NCBI GenBank assembly: GCA_022766795.1
Contig: JALEPE010000004.1
Coordinates: 1-22,016, forward strand
From: Helicobacter sp.
GTDB taxonomy: Bacteria > Campylobacterota > Campylobacteria > Campylobacterales > Helicobacteraceae
Direction of reading: 5' to 3'
DNA: 22,016 bases
In this document: one piece after another, positions 1 through 7,127 of the stretch
Position numbering within the stretch: position 1 is the stretch's first letter
How the letters are laid out: every line of letters starts with the position of its first letter
Notes under the pieces: generated by a model
Told to the model about the DNA's origin: nothing
Databases searched by the model: none
What the model saw: the letters and a program-made list of their open reading frames with translations, nothing else
Made by a program: the position numbers and the translations under genes

Positions 1-450
1 TTTTCAAATACGCTTGTAATGAAAACTACAATAAAAGATGATAGCATAACAGCCGATACTGCATTAATAGAACAGATTGCGGGACGCATTTCTAGTGATA
101 TTTTAAATGCGATTTATCCTTTAAAGGTCGCAAGTGTAGAAAATGGTGAAGTGGTGTTTTCACAAACGTTAAACCAAGGTGATACTTATGAATGTTTTGC
201 GTTGGGTAAGGCGATTAAAGATTCCTACACTAAAGAAACTACTGGTAGAGTGGAGACAAAAAGTGGTGATATTGAAGTTGTACGTTCTACTCCAAAGCTA
301 TCTTATGCGAAAATTACAAGCGGAAGCGTGAAAGTGGGCGATATTTGCCGTCCATTGAGTAATGGAAGTGGCAGTGGAAATGGCTATACAATCGGGCGCG
401 ATGCTAACTATAAAATTGATGAAAATGGCGGAGTGAATTTGGGATTCTAA
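1..450 (+). CDS. CsgG/FlgT_C-like protein, C-terminal part (cut by window edge)
   Basis: The reading frame is open from base 1 to the TAA at 448-450. The methionine at base 19 has no ribosome binding site and is preceded by in-frame sense codons, so this is almost certainly the C-terminus of a gene starting outside the window. Visible is an amphipathic helix (about 30 residues after that Met), then a small beta-rich domain with a YPLKVASVENGEVVFSQ-type strand pair. This resembles the C-terminal lobe of CsgG-type outer-membrane lipoproteins or the FlgT C-terminal domain. A Gly/Ser-rich linker (SNGSGSGNG) precedes the last 20 or so residues. The family call rests on pattern memory and is moderate. 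If correct, the protein would be a periplasmic or outer-membrane assembly or secretion factor. An unrelated surface protein with a similar domain is possible. Confidence 0.5.
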   Translation, partial: FSNTLVMKTTIKDDSITADTALIEQIAGRISSDILNAIYPLKVASVENGEVVFSQTLNQGDTYECFALGKAIKDSYTKETTGRVETKSGDIEVVRSTPKLSYAKITSGSVKVGDICRPLSNGSGSGNGYTIGRDANYKIDENGGVNLGF

Positions 451-559
451 GGGATTCCAATTCTCCGCTTTCCAACTGCATTCCAACTGCATTAAACCCT
501 TTCAAATAAAATCTTAAATCAAAGTAGAATCGTAAAATTATTGATGTTTTAAGGAAGTA

Positions 560-644
560 AAGCATAAAAGTGCGGATTCTTGATTTAAGGTATTGGATAA
601 ATGGGGGGGATACAAAAAACCATAGAATCCGCACTTTTATGCTT
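560..644. repeat. Perfect 21-bp inverted repeat with 43-base loop
   Basis: Bases 560-580 are the exact reverse complement of 624-644; the core reads AGCATAAAAGTGCGGATTCT on the left arm. The 43-base spacer contains a G7 run at 603-609. No T-run follows the right arm, so a classical intrinsic terminator is not supported. It could be a long RNA hairpin at the 3' end of the upstream gene, the ends of a decayed small element, or a miniature repeat. Confidence 0.85.
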
Positions 645-685
645 GTAATCGTCCATTTCATTTAAGTAAGAAAAGGCATTATATC

Positions 686-709
686 AAAAAAAAAAAAAAA
701 AAAAAAAAA
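686..709. repeat. Poly-A tract, 24 A
   Basis: An uninterrupted run of 24 A lies between the inverted repeat and the importer promoter, about 145 bases upstream of the -10 box. Tracts of this length are prone to slipped-strand length changes in Helicobacter. Whether this one influences expression cannot be told from sequence. Confidence 0.9.
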
Positions 710-853
710 CAAATCAATCAAAAAATTTAAGAGTTATGATAAATCTTTATATGCATTGTGTGTGCAAGTAACATAGAAATTACATTTTGGATTCCATTGG
801 ATTAATTTTTGATACACTGCCTTAAAAGGCTTAACAGCGGCTTATATTTTTGC

Positions 854-882
854 TATAATCCTAGCTAGTTTTTATCAAGGAG
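854..882 (+). promoter_or_regulatory. Extended -10 promoter and ribosome binding site of the amino-acid importer operon
   Basis: TATAAT at 854-859 is preceded by TG in the TGCTATAAT arrangement typical of the main sigma factor of Helicobacter and Campylobacter, with an AT-rich upstream region and no clear -35 box. A strong AAGGAG (877-882) sits six bases before the ATG at 889, which fixes that start. Confidence 0.75.
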
Positions 883-888
883 AAAGAA

Positions 889-1668
889 ATGTATAAGGCG
901 TTGCTATCAGGCTTGTTAGCGGTTTTTGTAAGTTTTGGCTTAAGTGCGTGTAAGGGAGAGGAAAAAATAGTTGTCGCAACGGCTACGGGATTCGTTCCTT
1001 TTGAGTTTAAAGAGGGGTTGGAATATAAGGGCGTTGATATGGATATTGCGCGTGAGATTGCTAAACGACTTGGTAAAACATTGGAAGTTAAAGATATGGA
1101 GTTTGATGCGGTTGTAAGCGCAGTAAGCAGTGGCAATGCGGATTTTGCGGCAAGTGGATTGACGATTAATGCAACGCGCTTGAAAGTTGTAGATTTTGCG
1201 GAAGCCTATTATAATGCAAATCAAGTTGTGATTATCCGAGATGATAATCCGTTGCGCGAAGTGGGTGATGATGCGGAATCTCTAGTGCAGGCTATTGCCA
1301 ATATAGAGGGTATTAAAATCGGTGTGCAAACAAGTACGACGGGTGCATTTTTTGTTAAGGGTGATAAAGATTGGGGGTTCAAAGGGTTTGCAAATGCGGA
1401 GATGAAAAGTTTTGTCAATGCTTCTCTTGCAGTGAGTGCGCTTGTGAATGGGCAAGTTGATATTGTGATTTTAGATGAAGCACCTGCACAACTAATTTCT
1501 AAAGCAAATGCAGGGACAGAGGTGCTAAGTGCGTCTTTAACAGAGGAGCAATATGGAATCGCTGTTAAAAAAGGTAATAAAGCCTTACTGGATTCTATTA
1601 ATAGCGCGCTAAAAGCAATGAAAGATGACGGAACGCTTGATAATATTATGCAAAAATATTTTCAGTAA
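889..1668 (+). CDS. Polar amino-acid ABC importer, substrate-binding lipoprotein (SBP family 3)
   Basis: This 259-residue protein would capture an amino acid in the periplasm and deliver it to the permease and ATPase encoded next. Residues 1-20 form a lipoprotein signal ending in the lipobox LSAC, with Cys21 as the lipidation site. The family 3 signature GVDMDIAREIAKRLG (about 48-62) follows, then the ligand-pocket stretch LTINATR, whose Arg97 corresponds to the arginine that binds the ligand alpha-carboxylate in this family. Length is normal. The gene is first in a three-gene operon with a strong promoter and ribosome binding site. The substrate cannot be assigned: glutamine, aspartate/glutamate, cystine and basic amino acids are all carried by related systems. 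Confidence is high for the family and low for the substrate. Confidence 0.93.
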   Translation: MYKALLSGLLAVFVSFGLSACKGEEKIVVATATGFVPFEFKEGLEYKGVDMDIAREIAKRLGKTLEVKDMEFDAVVSAVSSGNADFAASGLTINATRLKVVDFAEAYYNANQVVIIRDDNPLREVGDDAESLVQAIANIEGIKIGVQTSTTGAFFVKGDKDWGFKGFANAEMKSFVNASLAVSALVNGQVDIVILDEAPAQLISKANAGTEVLSASLTEEQYGIAVKKGNKALLDSINSALKAMKDDGTLDNIMQKYFQ

Positions 1669-1674
1669 TACGCA

Positions 1675-2373
1675 ATGGATAAATTAGAGATTTTTTATAC
1701 ACAGCTTATCACAAAGGGTGGCTATGCGCTCGTATTGGAGGGTATTATTGTAACGCTAGTTTTAGCGATTTGTGGTGTGCTAATTGGAATCCTTGTTGGA
1801 ACATTGTGTGCGATTCTTTTTACCAAAGAGGATAAAAATCGCTTTGAACGCGTATTTGAAGTAATTTGCAAGCTATATGTTGGGTTTTTTCGTGGGACAC
1901 CGATTGTCGTACAGCTTTTGTTTATTTATTTTGTAATTTTACCTCTTTTTGGGCTTGCTGGAAGTAACGCGCTGCTTGTAGCCATTGGAATCTTTGGATT
2001 AAATAGCGGGGCGTATGTGAGTGAGATTATTCGTGGTGGAATCCTAAGTGTAGATAGCGGACAAAACGAAGCAGCAAGAGCACTTGGATTGGATTCTAAA
2101 CAGAGTATGCGCTTTGTCGTATTTCCACAAGCGCTTAAAAATGCCTTACCAAACTTAGGCAATGAGTTTGTAACATTGTTAAAAGAAACTTCGGTGGCAA
2201 ACTATGTAACCGTGCATGACTTAACCTATGCGTTCAAAACGATTGGAAGTGCGAGCTATGAATATATGGTGCCATATTTTTTCCTTGCCTTATGTTATTT
2301 GGCGCTTGTGATTGTGGCAAGTTTCATCGTCAAAAAGTATGAAAGGAGATTAAGAAAAAGTGATAAGCGTTAA
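1675..2373 (+). CDS. Polar amino-acid ABC importer, permease
   Basis: This 232-residue inner-membrane protein of the HisM/GlnP class forms the channel of the importer, probably as a homodimer because only one permease gene is present. Hydrophobic segments are visible near residues 17-50, 78-110 and 197-220. The FFRGTPIVVQL motif (71-81) is characteristic of amino-acid permeases. The EAA loop that docks on the ATPase runs from Glu132 (EAARALGLD) through the QALKNALPN segment near 152-160. The start lies six bases after the binding-protein stop, with no obvious ribosome binding site, so translation is probably coupled. The 3' end overlaps the ATPase gene by 14 bases. Confidence 0.93.
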   Translation: MDKLEIFYTQLITKGGYALVLEGIIVTLVLAICGVLIGILVGTLCAILFTKEDKNRFERVFEVICKLYVGFFRGTPIVVQLLFIYFVILPLFGLAGSNALLVAIGIFGLNSGAYVSEIIRGGILSVDSGQNEAARALGLDSKQSMRFVVFPQALKNALPNLGNEFVTLLKETSVANYVTVHDLTYAFKTIGSASYEYMVPYFFLALCYLALVIVASFIVKKYERRLRKSDKR

Positions 2374-3181
2374 AAATCTCTTTAAAAAATATACGAACGA
2401 TAAAAATGAGGATAAAGTTGTTATTAATAGCTTAAGTGCAGAATTTAAGATGGGGGAGAAAGTCGTTATCATTGGACCAAGTGGAAGCGGTAAAAGCACA
2501 TTTTTACGTTGCTTAAACCTTTTGGAGATTCCAGATAGTGGCGAAATATGGCTTGATGGTAAAAGAATTTCAAATTTAAGTGTGGAGTTATATCCGAAAT
2601 TATCCGGGTTAAAAGGCTTGGAATTAAAGCGTGCCATTAGTGCATATGATAAGCAAGATAGGATTGACATTAATCGCGCACGCGCAAAAATGGGAATGGT
2701 ATTTCAGCATTTTAACTTATTTAATAATCTGAATGTGCTTGAGAATATTACCTTAGCACCCGTTCAATTAAAGCGTGCGTCCAAAGGTGAGGCAAAAGAA
2801 ATTGCTCTAGCACTTTTGGCGCGTGTGGGATTGTATGATAAAGCGTATGAATACCCTTCGCGCTTAAGCGGTGGGCAAAAACAGAGAATTGCCATTGCAA
2901 GGGCATTAGCGATGAAGCCCGAAGTGATTCTCTTTGACGAGCCTACAAGCGCATTAGATCCAGAAATGGTAGGGGGAGTTTTGGAGTTAATGAAAAGTGT
3001 CGCCAATGAAGGAATGAGTATGATTTGCGTTACGCACGAAATGGGTTTTGCTAGGGAAGTGGCGACACGCGTCTTATTTATGGAAGCGGGCAGAATCCTA
3101 GAGGACGGAGAACCTATTGCATTTTTCTCACACCCCAAAAGTGAGCGGTTGCAGTATTTTTTAAGCCATATTCGGCACTAG
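2360..3181 (+). CDS. Polar amino-acid ABC importer, ATPase (GTG start)
   Basis: This 273-residue protein hydrolyses ATP to drive the importer. Walker A is GPSGSGKST (39-47), the Q-loop is at Gln116 in MVFQHFNLF, the ABC signature LSGGQ is at 169-173, Walker B is VILFDE (189-194), and the H-loop follows in VTHEMGFA. The GTG start at 2360 is supported by AAAGGAG at 2342-2348 and overlaps the permease end by 14 bases, indicating coupling. The protein is about 30 residues longer than GlnQ-type ATPases because of an insertion near residues 73-104, before the Q-loop. HisP-type ATPases carry a shorter insertion at the same place, which weakly hints at that branch. No domain appears truncated. Confidence 0.94.
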   Translation: MISVKNLFKKYTNDKNEDKVVINSLSAEFKMGEKVVIIGPSGSGKSTFLRCLNLLEIPDSGEIWLDGKRISNLSVELYPKLSGLKGLELKRAISAYDKQDRIDINRARAKMGMVFQHFNLFNNLNVLENITLAPVQLKRASKGEAKEIALALLARVGLYDKAYEYPSRLSGGQKQRIAIARALAMKPEVILFDEPTSALDPEMVGGVLELMKSVANEGMSMICVTHEMGFAREVATRVLFMEAGRILEDGEPIAFFSHPKSERLQYFLSHIRH

Positions 3182-3219
3182 TGTAATGCGGGATTAAGAT
3201 TATCTGCCCATAAAATTTT

Positions 3220-3251
3220 AATTACAACAAGGTTTTATCCTTGTTGTAATT
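3220..3251. terminator. Bidirectional hairpin between convergent operons
   Basis: A perfect 13-bp stem (3220-3232 with 3239-3251, AATTACAACAAGG on the left) encloses a six-base loop and is flanked by A/T runs on both sides. It lies where the importer operon and the glycosyltransferase gene converge. The glycosyltransferase stop codon (3235-3237) falls in the loop. Probably an intrinsic terminator serving both directions. Confidence 0.75.
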
Positions 3252-4223
3252 TTGCTTCAAAACTTTGAAGTTCTTGTATATGCTGATTAAATAAATTTTC
3301 TAACGCTAACAGATCTTTAATGGCTTGGGATTGTTTTTTGCTATCATTTATGGAATCTAAATAGAATAAAGTATTGTTTCTATTTTCTAGATAAAGTTGC
3401 AAGGAAACAAATAAAAAGATTGGGTATTGGTGTTCAAAATATTCCCACATATTGCGCCATAAAAATATATTACCAAAATTTTGCACAATAGTGTTTGCGG
3501 AAGTATAAAGCCCATCGCCAGTGCAACGATACACGGATTCCACTTTGGTGCTATGGTATGCTTTACCCGCGTGTAAAGAGACAAAATTTCTAAAGCTATC
3601 CGCACGCATTGTCTGCTTTAAACTTTCTGTTTTTGGATTTGCAATCTTTTCTGGAATTCCTTTTTTAAAGAGTGTGTTTCTAAAAAAAGAGCTTGAGGTA
3701 TGCCCCATTGTCGCACCTCTACCTTTGCAGAGATTATTAAAATCACAAGTATGGTCTTGCGGATAATCTACATAAATCACTTCTCTATCAGGATATTTCA
3801 TAATTGTTTTTCCTTGATAGCTCGTATAATCTTTGTGCGATTCTAAAAAATCTAATGCGTCTTGAATCTTTGTTTTGCTAATCCAATAATCATCAGGGTC
3901 AAGCACGCAAAAATACTCTGTTTTTGTATTTGCATAAAGGCGCATTATGTTGCCATATAAGCCTGTGTTTTTGCTGACTTCTAAGATTTTAATAATGTCT
4001 GGGTATTTAGCCTGATATTCTTTAGCGATTTTCAAACTACCATCGGTAGAAGCATCATCACTGATGATGAGTTCATATTTATAGATTGTTTCTTGCATTA
4101 AAATAGAATTCAACGCATCCTTTATAGAGGGTTCTTGATTGTAAAGAGGCATTAAAATTGTGAGTAGAGTTTTATTGTCTGCAGGGGGGATTTTTTAAGT
4201 GTTTTTAATTGTTTTCTTGCCAT
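3235..4223 (-). CDS. Family 2 glycosyltransferase, phase-OFF by a C6 tract
   Basis: The body (3235-4152, 305 residues from an internal Met) is a GT-A fold enzyme expected to add a sugar to a surface glycan. DDASTDGS (32-39 of that body) and the metal-binding DPDDYW (85-90) are intact. The internal ATG at 4152 has no ribosome binding site, and starting there would cut into the first beta strand (TLLTILMPLYN). The real start is the ATG at 4221-4223: it has AAAGGAG five bases upstream and a TGCTATAAT promoter. From that ATG the frame reads MARKQLKTLKKSP, enters a run of six C (4184-4189) and ends at a TAA after 23 codons, near 4152. With seven C it would continue as SPPADNKTLLTILMPLYN into the catalytic domain. 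So the gene as sequenced is frameshifted, most simply a phase-variable gene in the OFF state; a consensus error in the tract is the alternative. Confidence 0.82.
4184..4189 (-). repeat. C6 homopolymer at the glycosyltransferase frameshift
   Basis: Six G on the plus strand (six C in the gene) lie exactly where the frame of the start codon and that of the catalytic domain part. Adding one C, or removing two, restores one continuous reading frame. Confidence 0.85.
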
Positions 4224-4228
4224 TTTTT

Positions 4229-4256
4229 CTCCTTTAATAAAGCGGGTATTATAGCA
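4229..4256 (-). promoter_or_regulatory. Promoter and ribosome binding site of the glycosyltransferase
   Basis: On the minus strand TGCTATAAT occupies 4256-4248 and AAAGGAG 4235-4229, five bases before the ATG at 4223. Together they show that translation is meant to begin upstream of the C tract rather than at the internal ATG at 4152. Confidence 0.75.
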
Positions 4257-4386
4257 TTTTTTGTAGCAATGGCATAATGGCAGCCGTTTTTTTCTTTTGT
4301 TGTTTGTGGTTATCATTGCGCGGAATGCGTAAAACAAAAGAGGAAAACTTTTACAATAAAAGCTTTACGAGCGAGATTTTACATTA

Positions 4387-4427
4387 TAGATTGCCACGAA
4401 AATTTTTCAAATTTTCTCGCAATGACG
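4387..4427 (+). repeat. Dispersed hairpin repeat, copy A
   Basis: Ends TAGATTGCCACG and CTCGCAATGACG enclose an AAAATTT / AAATTTT stem. The outer ATTGC and GCAAT also pair, separated from the inner stem by a small asymmetric internal loop. Confidence 0.75.
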
Positions 4428-4460
4428 CAAAATAGCAAAATTATAAGTAATCCAAAGCTA

Positions 4461-4499
4461 TAGATTGCCACGAGATTCTAACGAATCTCTCGCAATGAC
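4461..4499 (+). repeat. Dispersed hairpin repeat, copy B
   Basis: It has the same ends as copy A (TAGATTGCCACG, CTCGCAATGAC), but the inner stem is AGATTC / GAATCT around a TAAC loop. Sequence between the ends has changed while pairing is kept. Confidence 0.75.
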
Positions 4500-4510
4500 A
4501 AGGTGGTTAG

Positions 4511-4530
4511 CTTTTCTTGCAATGACGCAA
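4511..4530 (+). repeat. Half copy of the dispersed repeat
   Basis: Only the right end, CTTGCAATGACGCAA, is recognisable, 12 bases after copy B. Confidence 0.5.
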
Positions 4531-4552
4531 GGCGGATGCTTTAGAATATTTG

Positions 4553-6586
4553 CTATGATAGGCGATTTGTGAGCAATCCTGCCTCATAAAGAAAAATAGA
4601 ACCCTCATAAGAAATATTTTTCAATGCGTCTTTTTTGGCATAGCTTAGATATAAGACTTCTTTTGCGCGTGTAACTGCGACATAAAACAACCTGCGCTCC
4701 TCCTCCAAACTACCGCCTTGCTGCATTAATTTCTTGTTTGGAAATCGTCCCTCCATTAAATCCACAATATAGACTTCCGAAAACTCTAAGCCTTTACTAG
4801 CGTGGATACTAAGGAGATTCACGCCTTCGCCCTCACTCATCTCGCTAGAGCCTAAAACCATTGCATTCAAAAAGCGTCCAATCTCGTCATAATGGCTTGC
4901 TAAATCTTTCAAAAGTGACATTTTGCGCCTGATTTTCTCTAGCGATTCTATGCGCCTTTCTTCACTAATGTTTCCCTCTTTTGTGATAGAACGTTCTCTA
5001 GCTAGTTTGTGCGCTACGATTTGAAAGATAGGCAAAGAACTAATTTTTGAAATGAGATAATAGGGTTTATCATACGCATTAAAAAAGCTAAAAAAGCAAT
5101 ATAGCGCATTTAAAAACTCCACGCCCTCTTTAGTAAGTTTAGGGTGGCTTAGAATCGCATTCTCTTTAAATCCCTCCTCTAAAGGCATTGTGTGGAATCG
5201 TGCTATATTGCTAAATTCTACAAAATCATCAAAAAGCCCAAGCTGCGTGTTTTGCACACCTTTTTTAAAGGGTTCTTTAATGCTTTTGTCAGGATATAAA
5301 ATCCCCCGCTTCAAATCCCCGTGTCCTAGAAGCAACAAAGCCTCATAAATATCCTTTGCTAAGGCGTTTCCGATTCCTTTAGCGTGGCTTAGAGTGTGGA
5401 TAAATGCCATCATATCTTTAGGGTTAAAGAGTAGGGTGCAGAGGTTTAGCATATACACCACTTCTTTGGAATCAAAAAAGCTCACCCCACCTTTGCGGCG
5501 CGTTGGAATCCCAATCTCACGCAGACTTGCTTCAATGCCATCGGCACTAGAATTGTTGCGAAAAATTACGGCAATCTCATTATAGGGGCGGTTGGAGAGT
5601 TTAATTTTGTTTGCGATTCCAGCATATTGCAAGAAAAGCTCCTCATACACAAGCAGTGCAGGATTGCCAAAGTTTTGCTCTTTTACCACTTCTAGTTTTT
5701 TGGGATAAATGCGCGGATTCTTTTCAATCACGCGATTTGCAAGGTTTAAAATCGGTTCTGTGGAGCGATAATTTTTGGTTAGGCTAAAGATTCTACCCTC
5801 TTTGTAACGCTCTTTAAAGCTTCCTATAATGCTAATGTCTGCACCATTAAACGCATAAATACTTTGGTCATAATCGCCCACACAAAAGATAGAGGGGGGA
5901 TTGAGCGCTTGAAGAATGGAATCTTGCAAGGGATTCGTGTCTTGGTATTCATCAACCAATACTTCTTTGTAGGGGGAAGTAGATTGTGCGATAGAGATTT
6001 TATAGTTTAACAATAAATCGTTATAATCTACATAGTGATATTGTGCCTTTAAAGCTTTAAATTCTTCCCAAACATCTAAATAAATCTCTGCATATTGCAG
6101 CTGTTCTGCGTTTTTGCGCTCTAGCCAAGTTGTGAAATCCTCATTGATGGTTGCATTAAAATACAGAGAGAATAAATCGTATAAATAATTTGCTCCATAA
6201 GGAGTGGTTTGGGATAGATTTAAAAAAACGCGTTTGTCATATAGGCTTTTAAATAATACCTTAAGCTCTTTGGGTTGCTTTAGAGCAATGGAATCCTTTG
6301 CCTTAAGATGCCGATAAGCCACCGCGTGAAAAGTTCCTGCTTCAATGCCTTTAATAATTTTAGAATCAAATTTTTGGGAGAGCCTTGCTAACATTTCTTG
6401 CGCGGCTTTATTGGTAAAGGTAAGCAGTAAGATTTCACTTGGAGTGATTCCGTTGTGTAATAAATAAGAGATTCTACCCACAATCGTAGAAGTCTTGCCC
6501 GTCCCTGCGGAAGCAATGATGAGATTATGCCCAGCAGGAGCGCAAGAAGCCTCCCTTTGTTGGTCGTTAAGTTGGGATAGGGGCAA
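4553..6586 (-). CDS. UvrD/Rep-family ATP-dependent DNA helicase (TTG start)
   Basis: This 677-residue superfamily 1A 3'-5' helicase acts in DNA repair or replication restart. The sequence shows the Q-motif (LNDQQREA, 6-13), Walker A (ASAGTGKT, 25-32), motif Ia (TFTNKAAQEM), Walker B (DEYQD, 212-216), motif III (GDYDQSIYAFNGAD, from 237), motif IV region (NYRSTEPIL), motif V (LSIHASKGLEF) and motif VI (EEERRLFYVAVTRAKE). The C-terminus is short, without the long UvrD-type tail. In-frame stop TAA lies directly upstream, so TTG at 6586 is the only start that keeps the Q-motif. It sits three bases after the fliW stop with no clear ribosome binding site, suggesting coupled translation. Helicobacter carries two such helicases (UvrD and Rep); the N-terminus looks more Rep-like to me, but I do not assign a symbol. 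Confidence 0.93.
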   Translation of the reverse strand: MPLSQLNDQQREASCAPAGHNLIIASAGTGKTSTIVGRISYLLHNGITPSEILLLTFTNKAAQEMLARLSQKFDSKIIKGIEAGTFHAVAYRHLKAKDSIALKQPKELKVLFKSLYDKRVFLNLSQTTPYGANYLYDLFSLYFNATINEDFTTWLERKNAEQLQYAEIYLDVWEEFKALKAQYHYVDYNDLLLNYKISIAQSTSPYKEVLVDEYQDTNPLQDSILQALNPPSIFCVGDYDQSIYAFNGADISIIGSFKERYKEGRIFSLTKNYRSTEPILNLANRVIEKNPRIYPKKLEVVKEQNFGNPALLVYEELFLQYAGIANKIKLSNRPYNEIAVIFRNNSSADGIEASLREIGIPTRRKGGVSFFDSKEVVYMLNLCTLLFNPKDMMAFIHTLSHAKGIGNALAKDIYEALLLLGHGDLKRGILYPDKSIKEPFKKGVQNTQLGLFDDFVEFSNIARFHTMPLEEGFKENAILSHPKLTKEGVEFLNALYCFFSFFNAYDKPYYLISKISSLPIFQIVAHKLARERSITKEGNISEERRIESLEKIRRKMSLLKDLASHYDEIGRFLNAMVLGSSEMSEGEGVNLLSIHASKGLEFSEVYIVDLMEGRFPNKKLMQQGGSLEEERRLFYVAVTRAKEVLYLSYAKKDALKNISYEGSIFLYEAGLLTNRLS

Positions 6587-6589
6587 CCA

Positions 6590-6979
6590 TTATTCTTTGA
6601 TATAGTTTTTAATGGGTTCTGCTACACCAAAGTGTGGATAATCTTTGATGTTTAACACCACTTGCGCAAGTGTATTGTTGTCAAAGTTTAGGATAATAGG
6701 TGCTAGGAAATTGATACGCACTTCTGCTTCTTTTTCACGTACAAAGACGCAGAAAACCTTTACCTTGGAGTTTGCTTTTATGTCTAGTAGAGTTTGGATT
6801 GCAGTTGGCACTTCAAAAGAGTATTCACGCACTTTGTAAGGGTTAATAAGCAATAATTCTGCATTTTCGCCCATTGATAAGACTGCTAATGCGCCATCAT
6901 CTACTTCTGCAAAACTCACTTCGTGAATATTGTCAAACCCTAAAATTGGGGACTTTACTTGAAATTTTTCGTTTTTCAT
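6590..6979 (-). CDS. fliW: Flagellar assembly factor FliW
   Basis: This 129-residue cytoplasmic protein in the FliW family binds newly made flagellin and the RNA-binding regulator CsrA, linking flagellin stock to flagellin translation. The family pattern is visible: N-terminal VKSPILGF, a central LLINPYKVREYSFEV stretch, and the C-terminal FLAPIILNFDNNTLAQVVL segment. The start MKNEKF at 6979 is chosen because AAAGGAG lies eight bases upstream; the frame can be extended to 7033, but that would include the promoter region. The gene is divergent from valS, a pairing I recall for one H. pylori FliW paralogue, and lies three bases ahead of the helicase gene. Helicobacter usually has two FliW paralogues; which one this is remains open. 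Confidence 0.9.
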   Translation of the reverse strand: MKNEKFQVKSPILGFDNIHEVSFAEVDDGALAVLSMGENAELLLINPYKVREYSFEVPTAIQTLLDIKANSKVKVFCVFVREKEAEVRINFLAPIILNFDNNTLAQVVLNIKDYPHFGVAEPIKNYIKE

Positions 6980-7008
6980 TGGTTGAACTCCTTTTTTTGT
7001 AATGGCGT

Positions 7009-7014
7009 ATTTTA
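7009..7014 (-). promoter_or_regulatory. Putative -10 box for fliW
   Basis: TAAAAT on the minus strand, preceded by GG, lies 30 bases upstream of the fliW ATG and inside the divergent fliW-valS gap. A single weak box; supported mainly by position. Confidence 0.4.
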
Positions 7015-7058
7015 CCATAATTTTTGATTCCAAAATTAAAGAAATTTAAATTTTTTGG

Positions 7059-7064
7059 TAAAAT
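7059..7064 (+). promoter_or_regulatory. Putative -10 box for valS
   Basis: TAAAAT preceded by TTTTTTGG lies 64 bases before the valS ATG, in an AT-rich stretch. It mirrors the fliW box on the other strand. Position-based call. Confidence 0.35.
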
Positions 7065-7127
7065 TACAAATTCAAAACTCAAACTAGCAAAAACTATTCC
7101 AAGTTTTTAAACTAGGCAAGGACTTGT

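Larger units (their letters stand above)
451..888. other. Intergenic region with inverted repeat, poly-A tract and promoter
   Basis: This 438-base stretch has no credible gene; the short minus-strand frames crossing it lack ribosome binding sites and run through the repeats. From left to right it holds an 11-bp tandem duplication (470-480 and 481-491, TTCCAACTGCA twice), a perfect 21-bp inverted repeat (560-580 and 624-644) with a G7 run in its loop, a 24-base A tract (686-709), a small palindrome at 819-830, and the promoter and ribosome binding site of the amino-acid importer operon. Confidence 0.8.
4224..4552. other. Intergenic region with hairpin repeats
   Basis: This 329-base gap holds the glycosyltransferase promoter at its left end and, from 4387 on, two full copies and one half copy of the dispersed hairpin repeat. 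It lies between two minus-strand genes and probably forms the 3' end of the helicase transcript. No gene is visible. Confidence 0.7.

Noticed and set aside
404..661. 85-codon minus-strand frame across the inverted repeat
   Set aside because: No ribosome binding site, and its codons are dictated by the inverted repeat arms.
4152..4337. 61-codon minus-strand frame overlapping the glycosyltransferase start as a separate small gene
   Set aside because: Only its last 23 codons follow a real ribosome binding site and promoter, and these are the out-of-frame leader of the glycosyltransferase.
4381..4530. CRISPR array or tandem repeat array in the cluster of repeats
   Set aside because: Copies are hairpins with differing middles and no regular spacers; only two full copies are adjacent and there are no cas genes.
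5894..5899. G6 run in the helicase gene as a phase-variation tract
   Set aside because: The frame is intact on both sides and the run encodes conserved motif-adjacent residues. A similar G6 lies in dnaE (12157-12162). Run length alone is not evidence of switching.
6980..7033. Longer FliW start at 7033
   Set aside because: No ribosome binding site; the extension spans the putative promoter and is not seen in FliW proteins, which begin near MKNEKF.
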